Assembly: GCF_004331075.1 (NCBI RefSeq)
Contig: NZ_SJNX01000001.1
Span: 124,001 to 188,000 of the forward strand
Reading direction: 5' to 3'
From: Acinetobacter brisouioides
GTDB taxonomy: Bacteria > Pseudomonadota > Gammaproteobacteria > Pseudomonadales > Moraxellaceae
Length of the DNA: 64,000 nucleotides
Of this stretch, positions 13,686-21,285 are shown in pieces. The notes under the pieces were generated by a model, which was not told the DNA's origin, searched no databases, and saw only the letters and a list, made by a program, of their open reading frames with translations. A program made the translations under genes and the position numbers. Within the stretch, counting starts at the first letter, position 1; each line of letters opens with the position of its first letter.

Positions 13686-14626
13686 ACCACTACCCCCTCA
13701 AATCCCACCTGTGCCAGATACGGCGCAAGTTTTTTGCGTTGTTCAGGATGATTCAGTTTTACAGCGATGCGCGCCGTAAGCTGCTCGTAGCTTTCCCCTG
13801 CTTCGGCAAACTTGCTCGATACTTCGGGATGGTGTGCAAGTTTTTGGGCGAACAGGTTGATTTGTTTGTCAGAGAGCTTTTTCGGTTTTGCTGTCTGCGC
13901 TGTTTGGTTTTGTGCTGCAGGTTGTTGCCCTCTGCTTTGGTATTTTAAACGAGCATTCAGCAACCAGTCAGCAAAGTGATAATGCATCAGGTCATCACAC
14001 AGGTTCTTGTCGCTATTGTAGCGCTCAAATGCATTTTGCTCTCGTTTGAACCACTTGGCGGTTTTGATCTGCTCGATGGTTTCTGCATCGGTGATCAAAC
14101 CAAGTTCTTCTCCAAGTTTTTTCAAACTCAACCACGTTTTTTTATTTTTAGATTCTACTGATAGATTCTTTGGTAGATTCTGTGTCCCATTGTTGGGACT
14201 ATTCAAAGTACCACTGTTGGGACTATTCAACATCCCATTGTTGGAATCATTCCGTTGTTGGGACTGTTCCATTGATGGGACTGTTTCAGGCGGTTTTTTG
14301 CTGTTAAATGGTTCCGTTGTTGGTACTGTTTCCCGACCTGTAACGCCAAGCAATTTGTAGACTTTAACGCGTTTGGTCACGCCTTTACGTTCGCCTGTAT
14401 CCTGTATCAGGTTATCCGCCAGTAGCTCCGAAATAATTTTCAAAATGGTTTTGCGGTCTAGCCCTGTGTCCTGTTCCAGTCGTTGCATGCTTGGGTAGCA
14501 AGTATGGTCTTCACCTGCCCGATCTGCCAGTGAAAGCAGTACCAGTTTTTTCAGGGGTTTGAGGCTGCCGCCTTTACGGTCGGGAAATTTGATCCGCCAT
14601 GCCCAGTTGGTTGCATCTAGACTCAT
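13682..14626 (-). CDS. Phage replication protein with N-terminal winged helix-turn-helix
   Basis: The 314-aa protein has a HTH_36-type domain at residues about 20-90 (LVLLSLADRAGEDHTCYPS, then QDTGLDRKTILKIISELL), as in lambda O-like initiators. A low-complexity linker (about 100-155) full of Asn/Ser/Pro/Gly follows and is encoded by tandem DNA repeats, then a helical C-terminal domain. In lambda the origin iterons lie in the same place, the middle of gene O. No DnaB- or DnaC-like partner follows, so helicase loading may depend on the host or a helper phage. Replication initiator is inference from domain order and position. Confidence 0.7.
   Translation of the reverse strand: MSLDATNWAWRIKFPDRKGGSLKPLKKLVLLSLADRAGEDHTCYPSMQRLEQDTGLDRKTILKIISELLADNLIQDTGERKGVTKRVKVYKLLGVTGRETVPTTEPFNSKKPPETVPSMEQSQQRNDSNNGMLNSPNSGTLNSPNNGTQNLPKNLSVESKNKKTWLSLKKLGEELGLITDAETIEQIKTAKWFKREQNAFERYNSDKNLCDDLMHYHFADWLLNARLKYQSRGQQPAAQNQTAQTAKPKKLSDKQINLFAQKLAHHPEVSSKFAEAGESYEQLTARIAVKLNHPEQRKKLAPYLAQVGFEGVVV
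14188..14332. repeat. Iteron-like repeats inside the replication gene, possible origin
   Basis: Six imperfect copies of CATTGTTGGGACTRTTC occur at 14188, 14212, 14236, 14253, 14271 and 14315, mostly 17 to 24 bases apart. They encode the Asn/Ser/Gly-rich linker. Tandem initiator-binding sites inside the initiator gene are known from lambda-like phages; here the role as replication origin is inferred. Confidence 0.55.
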
Positions 14627-14928
14627 TGCTCACCTGCCTTGGGCTTGATGTAACTGCCCATCATTTCGATTTTGTCTGCATTGAGCAGGCTTTTTTCGAT
14701 GTCATTAATCAGCGCCCACTGAATGCGAAAACGGCGCTGGAGTTGTTCTTTAAATTTTTGGCGTGGTACGGCGGCATTGGCTTCGTTGTAGCACCGTTGG
14801 CGTAGGTTCTGTTGTGCTTCTGCCAGTAATTCGTTCAACACGCGCAATGCGGGTTCGTACCATGTCTGGATGGCCTGACGTTGTTTTTGCGCGGTCAGGC
14901 TGTGTGGGTTTAGTTTTTCTCTATACAT
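14623..14928 (-). CDS. Hypothetical phage protein, 101 aa
   Basis: The product is basic and helical (LRVLNELLAEAQQNLRQRC, then RQKFKEQLQRRFRIQW). It lies between the CII-like gene (19-base overlap) and the replication gene (4-base overlap), so it is part of the early operon. It may bind nucleic acid or assist replication, but I recognise no family. Confidence 0.55.
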   Translation of the reverse strand: MYREKLNPHSLTAQKQRQAIQTWYEPALRVLNELLAEAQQNLRQRCYNEANAAVPRQKFKEQLQRRFRIQWALINDIEKSLLNADKIEMMGSYIKPKAGEQ

Positions 14929-15362
14929 GCCTGCACCTGTGTAGCGAGTGTGCCGAGTAGCACATGGAGTTCATGGATAACTTTGCTCATGTCGAGGGCT
15001 TCGCCGTGGGTGATGCGTCCGTCTGCCATCATGTCGTGGAAGGTTTGTGCGACATTGCCCTTTTGGATGGCGATGCGTACAAAGGTGTCCATGAGGCTAT
15101 GGTCACGCTGACTTTCGGGAATGTCGGGCAGATCTATGGCGGCTTTGCCGTGTTCGGCACAAAGGGTTTGCAATATGCGGTAGTCCCCTGTCAGTGCCAT
15201 GAGTTTTGAAGCCTCGAGCAATGTCAGGTGGTGGGTTTCCGTATTTGGGTTGACCTTGCTGTTGAGTACGGCGGGGCTTTTGATGCCTAGGCGTGGAGCT
15301 AAGGCAGATGCGCCGCCGTGGTGGTCGTGTACGGTTGCGTATGCGGCATCTAGGATGTTCAT
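14910..15362 (-). CDS. CII-like phage regulator (Phage_CP76 family)
   Basis: The 150-aa protein matches the CII/CP76 type: N-terminal DAAYATVHDHHGGASALAPRLG, then NTETHHLTLLEASKLMALTGD and a long C-terminal helix. Family members are transcription activators that steer the lysis-lysogeny choice or, in satellites, early gene expression. It follows the Cro-like gene after a 136-base gap, the order seen in lambda (cro, cII, O). Binding sites were not identified. Confidence 0.8.
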   Translation of the reverse strand: MNILDAAYATVHDHHGGASALAPRLGIKSPAVLNSKVNPNTETHHLTLLEASKLMALTGDYRILQTLCAEHGKAAIDLPDIPESQRDHSLMDTFVRIAIQKGNVAQTFHDMMADGRITHGEALDMSKVIHELHVLLGTLATQVQACIEKN

Positions 15363-15498
15363 GGTGGTGTCCTTTGAACGTGTTTTTTAGACACCTGTTG
15401 AACTACTATTTTTAGTAGATCGGATTTGCTTTATTTCTCTCATATGTGAATCCTGAAATTATGGTGTTTACTTATGAGTTGCATTAGATCGACATGAA

Positions 15499-15696
15499 TT
15501 AGGCAACTTTAGAATCGGAATGCTTTTTCTGTAGTGCTTCGAGTTTTTGTCCAAAATCATGAGAAAGACGTTTACCGCATAAACCGTTTTCCAAATTACT
15601 GATGTAGTTTTGAGAACAGCCAATTTCACTAGCAATTTGCGTTTGAGTCATACCTTTTGCTCTCAATTGCAAAATTATGGTTTGCCACTTGGTCAT
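15499..15696 (-). CDS. Cro-like helix-turn-helix repressor
   Basis: The 65-aa protein is little more than one XRE-type helix-turn-helix: QTQIASEIGCSQNYISNLENG at about residues 18-38 (given in part) is the recognition unit. It is divergent from the larger CI-type repressor with a 112-base control region between them, the usual Cro/CI switch arrangement. It is the first gene of the leftward early operon. Confidence 0.85.
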   Translation of the reverse strand: MTKWQTIILQLRAKGMTQTQIASEIGCSQNYISNLENGLCGKRLSHDFGQKLEALQKKHSDSKVA

Positions 15697-15699
15697 TTG

Positions 15700-15790
15700 G
15701 ATCTCCGATATTTTTAACTAAATATATAGGTTTTCCGATATTTAAACAATAGCCAAACCGATTGGATTATGTATCACAATTCCGATAGAA
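15700..15790. promoter_or_regulatory. Divergent Cro/CI control region with repeated operator half-sites
   Basis: The intergenic region carries CCGATAT at 15705 and 15735, CCGATT at 15758 and CCGATAG at 15782. The same element in reverse (ATATCGG) recurs upstream of the excisionase-integrase genes at 17287 and 17332. These are likely binding sites for the CI- and/or Cro-like repressor. The exact promoters are not certain. Confidence 0.55.
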
Positions 15791-15808
15791 GTAATGAAGG
15801 GAAAACTC

Positions 15809-16465
15809 ATGACGACTTTGGGTGAGAATTTAAAGAAAATTCGTAAAGCTAAAAAAATGACTCAGAAGGAATTAGCTCAAAAGTCTGGAGTTAAACAATC
15901 TGTTATTTCAGATTTAGAGACAGGCAATGCCAAGTCGACTGGCTCAATTTTAGAGCTAGCTAATGCTTTAGGTATTACTGCTGAAGAATTAAAGAAAGGT
16001 ATTTTTGATGAGAATGAATCATCAAATGTGATTTCTATTAAAGCACATATGGCTCCTGTTCTTTCTTGGGTGCAAGCTGGAACATTCACCAATGTTGCCT
16101 CAGTTGACATATCGCAAGTAGAAGAATGGCTACCACTTCCTGAAGAGTGCACAAATTGTTTTTACTTAAAAGTCCAAGGTATTAGCAATCAACCTGAATT
16201 TCTGGAAGGTGACTATATTCTTGTAGACCCTGATGTTTACTATAACGATATGTTATCTGGTGACATGATTGTTGTACGGCGTGGCGAAGATGCTACATTC
16301 AAGAAATTAGTCATTGAAACCGATGGTACTAAATACTTACAAGCACTTAATCCTGAGTTCAAACCTAATATTATTCCAATTGATGAGCAATGTAGTTTTG
16401 TTGGGCAGGTTGTTGATTGCATTAGATATATTTACAAAGCAAAAAGAAGATCTAAAAAGGTTTAA
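15809..16465 (+). CDS. CI/LexA-type repressor with S24 self-cleavage domain
   Basis: The 218-aa repressor, from the ATG at 15809 with AAGGGAA upstream (an ATG five codons earlier is weaker), has an N-terminal XRE helix-turn-helix (residues 17-40, TQKELAQKSGVKQSVISDLE) and a C-terminal peptidase S24 fold. The Ala90-Gly91 pair is the expected cleavage site, Ser126 sits in VQGISNQP where most relatives have GDSM, and Lys165 in TFKKL is the likely general base. DNA damage and RecA should trigger cleavage and induction. It faces the Cro-like gene. Confidence 0.88.
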   Translation: MTTLGENLKKIRKAKKMTQKELAQKSGVKQSVISDLETGNAKSTGSILELANALGITAEELKKGIFDENESSNVISIKAHMAPVLSWVQAGTFTNVASVDISQVEEWLPLPEECTNCFYLKVQGISNQPEFLEGDYILVDPDVYYNDMLSGDMIVVRRGEDATFKKLVIETDGTKYLQALNPEFKPNIIPIDEQCSFVGQVVDCIRYIYKAKRRSKKV

Positions 16466-16487
16466 TGCTTTAAGCCAACATTAGTCA

Positions 16488-16559
16488 GATAAAATTATTA
16501 AGCTAGCCGAAGGTTGTCGTTTTGTTGGTAAAGTTGTTGGTTTATATAGGAAAATATAA
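16488..16559 (+). pseudogene. Vestigial C-terminus of a second CI-type repressor
   Basis: Just after the intact repressor, a frame with no start reads KLAEGCRFVGKVVGLYRKI and a stop at 16557-16559. It parallels the repressor's own C-terminus (EQCSFVGQVVDCIRYIY). It looks like the leftover tail of a related S24 repressor after repressor-allele replacement by recombination. Confidence 0.55.
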
Positions 16560-17042
16560 ATGAGTAATGAGAAAAACAATCCCAAAGAAGTTAATAACCT
16601 TGGGCGTTTAACACTGGACTTAGTTCAAAAACTTAAAATTCAAGAAGATGAAAATAAAACTGATAAAACAAAAGCAGGAACAGATTCAGAGAAACTTAAT
16701 GATTCAATAGAACCCAGACAAAAAATTTCACCATATGTATTAGCTGAACCTGTAAAAAAGAAAGCTATAGGGACTATCGACTTTAATTTTTTAGAATTAA
16801 GTATTTCGCAAATTCAAGAAATGAGTAGCGATGATCTACTTAAGTTGTTAAGTGGCGAAGGGCACAAAGGCGCTATAAGGGAATCTACCATTCATCTTAT
16901 TAGCAATGAACTGTTAATTAGACAAATAAAAGAAGCATCAAAGCCTCATTGGACTACTAATCCTATGTTTTATCTAACCTGTATGGCTGTTTTATTTGGG
17001 TTTGTTGCCGCCGCAGCTAGTATAGTTGCGATACTAAAATAA
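16560..17042 (+). CDS. Tail-anchored membrane protein of unknown function
   Basis: This 160-aa protein has a polar, lysine-rich N-terminal two thirds and one C-terminal membrane helix (FYLTCMAVLFGFVAAAASIVAIL, about residues 138-159, given here in part). It lies downstream of the repressor and is probably expressed with it in the lysogen, the usual place for superinfection-exclusion or other lysogen-expressed genes. The start immediately follows the stop of the vestigial repressor tail. Confidence 0.55.
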   Translation: MSNEKNNPKEVNNLGRLTLDLVQKLKIQEDENKTDKTKAGTDSEKLNDSIEPRQKISPYVLAEPVKKKAIGTIDFNFLELSISQIQEMSSDDLLKLLSGEGHKGAIRESTIHLISNELLIRQIKEASKPHWTTNPMFYLTCMAVLFGFVAAAASIVAILK

Positions 17043-17047
17043 CAACT

Positions 17048-17215
17048 CTACATTAATTTTTTGGCCTGCTGAATTTCCTTAACAGCAACACCAAATAGAA
17101 TAGATGCAACCCAAAGAGAAAACACAGAAATATAGGTTACTACATCAAAAATGAAAATATATGAAATAATGGCTATCAATTGAAATATAAAAGATATTCC
17201 TAAAGCTATTTTCAT
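17048..17215 (-). CDS. Small two-helix membrane protein (55 aa)
   Basis: A 55-codon frame on the minus strand encodes two hydrophobic segments (about residues 4-22 and 28-45) and a basic end (KEIQQAKKLM). It converges on the tail-anchored protein gene with only 5 bases between them. A G-rich stretch upstream could be a weak ribosome site. It is not recognised, and could be a chance hydrophobic frame. Confidence 0.4.
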   Translation of the reverse strand: MKIALGISFIFQLIAIISYIFIFDVVTYISVFSLWVASILFGVAVKEIQQAKKLM

Positions 17216-17229
17216 TTAACAAACCCCAA

Positions 17230-17257
17230 ACAACCCGACCCAGTGTCGGGTTTTATT
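17230..17257 (+). terminator. Intrinsic terminator
   Basis: AACCCGAC and GTCGGGTT form an 8-bp stem with a short loop, followed by TTATTT. It would end rightward transcription from the repressor unit before the integrase region. Confidence 0.65.
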
Positions 17258-17286
17258 TCATCTATTAAAGCATAGCTAAAATAATA

Positions 17287-17350
17287 ATATCGGTTTTTCT
17301 ATATTTAAATCAGGTTTTCTATTGACCTATTATATCGGAAATGCGATATT
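17287..17350 (+). promoter_or_regulatory. Likely excisionase-integrase promoter with repressor operator
   Basis: TTGACC at 17322 and GATATT at 17345 are separated by 17 bases. The inverted repeat ATATCG (17332-17337) and CGATAT (17344-17349) overlaps the -10 element, and a further ATATCGG is at 17287. The same half-site is present at the Cro/CI region, so the repressor may co-regulate integration. Confidence 0.5.
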
Positions 17351-17365
17351 TATCTCACTACCAAT

Positions 17366-17404
17366 AAAAAAGCCCCTTCACTTTGGACGGAGACGGGGCT
17401 TTGC
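17366..17404 (-). terminator. Hairpin in the leader before the excisionase genes
   Basis: AAAGCCCC (17369-17376) pairs with GGGGCTTT (17395-17402). The T run follows on the minus strand, so it best terminates leftward transcripts entering from the integrase side. On the plus strand it may attenuate the leader. Confidence 0.5.
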
Positions 17405-17420
17405 ATATAGCGAGATAAGT

Positions 17421-17621
17421 ATGAAACAAAAATACATTCCGAGTCAAATGCCCGCAACCTCCGCACGACTCTACCAACACCCCACCGCACAAGAACAACG
17501 CCCAAACCGCCTAAAAGTGGTACTGGCCAACACCAAAGACCTTGCACTGTTTGCCAGTATCGGTACGCTGTGCTATGCAGTCATTACAGGAGTGGTGTAT
17601 ATGCTTGGAGGTGCGGTATGA
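17421..17621 (+). CDS. Small membrane protein upstream of excisionase (66 aa)
   Basis: The start is taken at the ATG at 17421; the frame extends upstream but would cover the promoter and hairpin. The product is basic with one hydrophobic helix (LFASIGTLCYAVITGVVYML). It overlaps the excisionase-like gene by an ATGA junction. I do not recognise its function. Confidence 0.5.
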   Translation: MKQKYIPSQMPATSARLYQHPTAQEQRPNRLKVVLANTKDLALFASIGTLCYAVITGVVYMLGGAV

Positions 17622-17884
17622 GCTCCAACATTCAACGCCTCAAACTCACCGTATTTGCACAGCGCTACTGGCAAGACGAAGAATCCCGCCCCTGCCGTGA
17701 CACCCTCATCAGCCATATAAAACGTGGCTGGTTAAGCGGCAAGAAAATCGGGACTCAGTGGTATGTCGAGTGTACCTCTTGGGGCGCGCCGCTGTTTTAC
17801 TCAACCGAAGTGCCAAAAATCGAACTAAAATCCCCACCCAAAACAGGCAACAGCATTGCAGACCGAATTTTAGCGGAGATTTAA
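17618..17884 (+). CDS. Excisionase-like DNA-binding protein
   Basis: This encodes 88 residues from the ATG at 17618, overlapping the previous stop, with GGAGG 6 bases upstream. The core CRDTLISHIKRGWLSGKKIG followed by WYVE is the winged-helix pattern of small excisionases. It ends 1 base before the integrase start region. An Xis role, directing excision with the integrase, is inferred from the motif and position. Confidence 0.7.
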   Translation: MSSNIQRLKLTVFAQRYWQDEESRPCRDTLISHIKRGWLSGKKIGTQWYVECTSWGAPLFYSTEVPKIELKSPPKTGNSIADRILAEI

Positions 17885-17885
17885 C

Positions 17886-19028
17886 ATGACACCTCGTGGT
17901 CGTGGCGTGGGGTATCAGGACTTACCGCCCCACGTTGAAATTGATAAAAAAGCAAATGGAACGGTGTATTACCGCTACCTACTGCCAAACGGACAACGTA
18001 AATCTTTAGGCAAAGACAAAGCCGAAGCCAGTCAGGCAGCACAGGCACTAAACGCCGTACTGGAGCGTAACCCAGACATCGTGTCTAAAATCTTGTCATC
18101 CGTGGAAAAAGCACAAAAACAATCCACCATGCCAACCTTTGGTCAGGCACTTACCGAATACGAAAATATTCACCTCCCCAAAAAGAAATACGCCAAAAAC
18201 ACACTGGAAATTATCACGGCGAATATTGGCAAATATCATGACCTGTGGGATCAGCACTACTGCAGTGACATTACCCTGCTCATGGTGTCTGAATTTTTAA
18301 AACGACAAACCGACTTTCAGGCAGAAAAACACCGTTCTCAGCTTATCGACATCTGGAAGTATTTTGTGGCAAATGGCTGGGCTGCAGACAATATTGCCGA
18401 GAAAACTTTAAAACCGATTCGCCCAGAAAAAAACCGTACCCGACATTCCAACGAATCTGTCGAAGCCATTAAAGCAATCTGCCCTCCGTGGTTAAAACTC
18501 GCGATTGATTTGGCAATGCATTCGATTCAACGGCGCGCCGATCTGGTGGTGATGGAACGCTCAAGCATTAACATCAAAGACAACACCATGACCGTGTTGC
18601 AGCATAAATCGCTCAATTACGACAAGCCTGTGTTTATTGAAGTGGACATGCACCCTGAACTGCGGGATGTGGTTTTAGAATGTATCGAACATGCCATGAA
18701 GCTGCGCTGCCCGTTTCTGATTGCCACCCGACCCGAGCGCATTACCGAACATAATCGAAACGTCAAACTACATGCCTTTGCCGTCACCGAAGACCACCTG
18801 ACAAAACAGTTTAAAAAGTACCGTGACCTGTCGGGTGCATACGATCATCTTGAACCGAATCAGCGTCCATCGCTGCATGATTTACGTGCTTTAGGGATTT
18901 ATAACATTACACAGAAGTATGGCAAAAAGTACGCGCAAGCACTGGCTGGACACGCCACAGTGAAAATGACAGATCATTATCTGGAAGGTCATGAAGCGCC
19001 AAAACCTGAGAAAATCAGCTACCGTTAA
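17886..19028 (+). CDS. int: Tyrosine integrase
   Basis: The 380-aa site-specific recombinase has an N-terminal arm-binding domain (residues about 15-60, VYYRYLLPNGQRKSLGKDK), a core-binding domain (80-175) and a catalytic domain. Catalytic residues visible are Arg217 in SIQRRADL, His331 and Arg334 in LHDLR, His356 in LAGHATV and Tyr365 in TDHYLEG. It lies 140 bases from the 3' end of a tRNA-Val gene, the expected attachment target, and follows the excisionase-like gene. It inserts and removes the element. Confidence 0.93.
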   Translation: MTPRGRGVGYQDLPPHVEIDKKANGTVYYRYLLPNGQRKSLGKDKAEASQAAQALNAVLERNPDIVSKILSSVEKAQKQSTMPTFGQALTEYENIHLPKKKYAKNTLEIITANIGKYHDLWDQHYCSDITLLMVSEFLKRQTDFQAEKHRSQLIDIWKYFVANGWAADNIAEKTLKPIRPEKNRTRHSNESVEAIKAICPPWLKLAIDLAMHSIQRRADLVVMERSSINIKDNTMTVLQHKSLNYDKPVFIEVDMHPELRDVVLECIEHAMKLRCPFLIATRPERITEHNRNVKLHAFAVTEDHLTKQFKKYRDLSGAYDHLEPNQRPSLHDLRALGIYNITQKYGKKYAQALAGHATVKMTDHYLEGHEAPKPEKISYR

Positions 19029-19082
19029 TGATTGTTTTTAAATTTAAATACGGCAGTTTTCCACATGAGGACTCTATATAAT

Positions 19083-19112
19083 TCCCCGAAAAGTCCCCGA
19101 AAATACCCCTAA
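19083..19112. repeat. Short CCCCGAAAA repeats beside the attachment end
   Basis: TTCCCCGAAAAGT and TCCCCGAAAAT lie in tandem and are followed by ACCCC, between the integrase stop and the tRNA gene. They could be integrase arm-binding sites. This is position-based inference. Confidence 0.35.
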
Positions 19113-19116
19113 TAAA

Positions 19117-19145
19117 AAAGCCCACTGTTTAAGGTGGGCTTTAAT
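19117..19145. terminator. Intrinsic terminator between integrase and tRNA-Val
   Basis: AAAGCCCAC and GTGGGCTTT form a 9-bp stem with A and T tracts on both sides. It can end both the integrase transcript and the tRNA transcript. Confidence 0.75.
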
Positions 19146-19167
19146 ATGTTGATTTCTCAACTAATTT

Positions 19168-19244
19168 TGGTAGGCATATCCAGACTCGAACTGGAGACCT
19201 CTACGATGTCAACGTAGCGCTCTAACCAACTGAGCTATACGCCT
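19168..19244 (-). tRNA. tRNA-Val (GAC)
   Basis: The minus strand folds as a 77-nt tRNA with encoded CCA: acceptor AGGCGTA/TATGCCT, D-arm with AGCTCAGTTGGTTAGAGC, anticodon stem CTACG/CGTAG with loop TTGACAT (anticodon GAC), and a T-arm with GTTCGAGTC. Its 3' end faces the integrase, so it is the probable integration target, and its 3' part should be the right-end attachment core. Confidence 0.95.
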
Positions 19245-19269
19245 AAAGTGCCTGTATCATATTCAGATT

Positions 19270-21282
19270 TTATTCACTTGACAAGATTTTTCTACGCTTC
19301 TTTAAAACAATCGAACACTCTTTAAGCAAATCAGCAAATTCTTTCCAAATTTCAGCTTTATGCTGCTGTTTTTCTTGAAAAATTAGCCGATGTTGCAGAT
19401 TAATTAATTGGCTAAAAATCTGCTGCTGTTCAGGTAAAGTTAGTAAACTCAACCGTAACATCCATTTTTGAAAAGTTTCCTCTGGCATTTTCTGTAAATC
19501 TTTATCAAGCTTCTGATTAAATTTATAAATTAACTTTTCATATTGGGTTCGATATGGACGATTTCTCCATACGATCACTGCAATATACAGCAATAAAATA
19601 CTTAAGGTGGTTGCAATCAGTACCCACAATGATTTCGTCTGTGAATTAACTCCCCATGACTTTAACCAACTGCGTTGCTGCTCGACATCATAACCTACAA
19701 CTTTGCTTTGCCATTGATAACTCGCATAGTCATTCCATACACGTAACTGATTCATCCATGAAATACGCTGTGTGCTCAGCAAGGCTGAGGTATTTTGCTG
19801 GCGGCCTTCAGTCAGATAATTTTGCATCCCATCACGAATCCGCTGTGGAGCGATTAACGCAGTCGGGTCAATACGTTGCCAATGCTGATTCATCCAGACT
19901 TCTGTCCATGCATGAGCATCAAGTTGACGAACTTCCCAACTCTGATCATCTGGTGCTGGCTGTCCCCCCTGATAACCCACCACTACGCGTGCAGGAATAC
20001 CTGCGGCGCGCATGAGTACCACAAAACTTGATGCGAAATGTTCACAAAACCCGACTCGCGTCTGAAACAAAAATTGATCGACCCGATTACCCTGCAATGT
20101 TCCTGGGCTTAAGCTATAACTAAATTTATTCTGACGATACCAGTTCAGTACATTCTGTATATAACGTTCAGGTTGCTGCTCACTTTCCTGATACAACTGC
20201 TGTGCCAATGCCTTACTGCGAGGATCTGTTTCAGGTAATTGTAGATTAATTTGACGTACATATTCTGGCAACGGCGTGTCAGGCAACGATGCAGAAACCC
20301 AAGTCAATGCAATCGGCTGGGTAGATTGCACAGGTCGGCGTGACACAATACTGCCATCTTGACGCAGGACATAACGCTGAGTTGCTGGAACCGAATGCTC
20401 CAACCCCATCACCCAACGCTGTTCAGGATCTGCCTGCAAATAGGTGTAATTCAGATGTTTTATTTGAGTCAATTGCTGCTGTTCAGCCACTTGCCATTGT
20501 TGATTAATTTCACTACTCTGCCATTTTTGTCCATCAAAATGATCGAGCACCATCGCTCGCCAATACAACTCAGAACGTGGTGGCAAACTTGCAACAGGCA
20601 AGACTATACGAAATGCCAAAGCATTCGATTGAGAAAGTTCAGCAATATCTCCAAGTGATAAAGTATCACTCACACCTGTAACTGCTTTATTTTGATCAGG
20701 TAGCGGAATATACCAAAGTGGTGGCAGGCGCGGGAAAAACAAAAATAAAATGATAAAAAACGGAACCGCAAATAAAATTGCCTTAAAAATATGTAGGGTA
20801 TCTGTCCAAAGTTCTTTTTTATTGGGTAAAGCATATTCGGTGAAGTCAGCTTTTTGTATGGCATACAGCCCCAGCAATGACACAACCACACCTAGAAAAA
20901 CCAGAATTGCCATATAAAAGGCTTGGGTATATAAAAACAAACTGGCAAATACAAAAAGTGCGAAGTTGAAACTGATCAAAGCATCACGCTTGTTTTTACT
21001 TTCTAACGCCTTGCCATACAAACACAAACTCAAGAAAGCAACGCCAGCTTCAACACCCAAAAATGTCCGGTATTGCAAATAAATACATGCCAGCCCAACA
21101 ACAATAAAACCACTACGAAATACCACAGGCAATACAAGAGATTGTTTACGCAAAAACATGTGCAATGTAACAAACCACACAACAGCATATGCAACTAGCA
21201 AACTGACAGGAGCAAACGCAATCTGAGCAAGCAGAATCATTAACAGCATACCCAATAGCAAAAACTGGATTTGTTTATTCAT
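19270..21282 (-). CDS. tgpA: TgpA-like membrane transglutaminase
   Basis: The 670-aa protein has about six membrane helices in residues 1-190 (DUF3488-like), a periplasmic transglutaminase domain, another membrane helix near 560 and a cytoplasmic C-terminal DUF4129-like tail. The Cys-His-Asp triad is visible: GFCEHFASS, DAHAWTEV and RIDPT. TgpA is essential in Pseudomonas aeruginosa and is thought to act in the envelope, but its substrate is not established. It is the last gene of a MoxR-DUF58-TgpA operon, 3 bases after the DUF58 gene. Confidence 0.9.
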   Translation of the reverse strand: MNKQIQFLLLGMLLMILLAQIAFAPVSLLVAYAVVWFVTLHMFLRKQSLVLPVVFRSGFIVVGLACIYLQYRTFLGVEAGVAFLSLCLYGKALESKNKRDALISFNFALFVFASLFLYTQAFYMAILVFLGVVVSLLGLYAIQKADFTEYALPNKKELWTDTLHIFKAILFAVPFFIILFLFFPRLPPLWYIPLPDQNKAVTGVSDTLSLGDIAELSQSNALAFRIVLPVASLPPRSELYWRAMVLDHFDGQKWQSSEINQQWQVAEQQQLTQIKHLNYTYLQADPEQRWVMGLEHSVPATQRYVLRQDGSIVSRRPVQSTQPIALTWVSASLPDTPLPEYVRQINLQLPETDPRSKALAQQLYQESEQQPERYIQNVLNWYRQNKFSYSLSPGTLQGNRVDQFLFQTRVGFCEHFASSFVVLMRAAGIPARVVVGYQGGQPAPDDQSWEVRQLDAHAWTEVWMNQHWQRIDPTALIAPQRIRDGMQNYLTEGRQQNTSALLSTQRISWMNQLRVWNDYASYQWQSKVVGYDVEQQRSWLKSWGVNSQTKSLWVLIATTLSILLLYIAVIVWRNRPYRTQYEKLIYKFNQKLDKDLQKMPEETFQKWMLRLSLLTLPEQQQIFSQLINLQHRLIFQEKQQHKAEIWKEFADLLKECSIVLKKRRKILSSE

Positions 21283-21285
21283 GCT

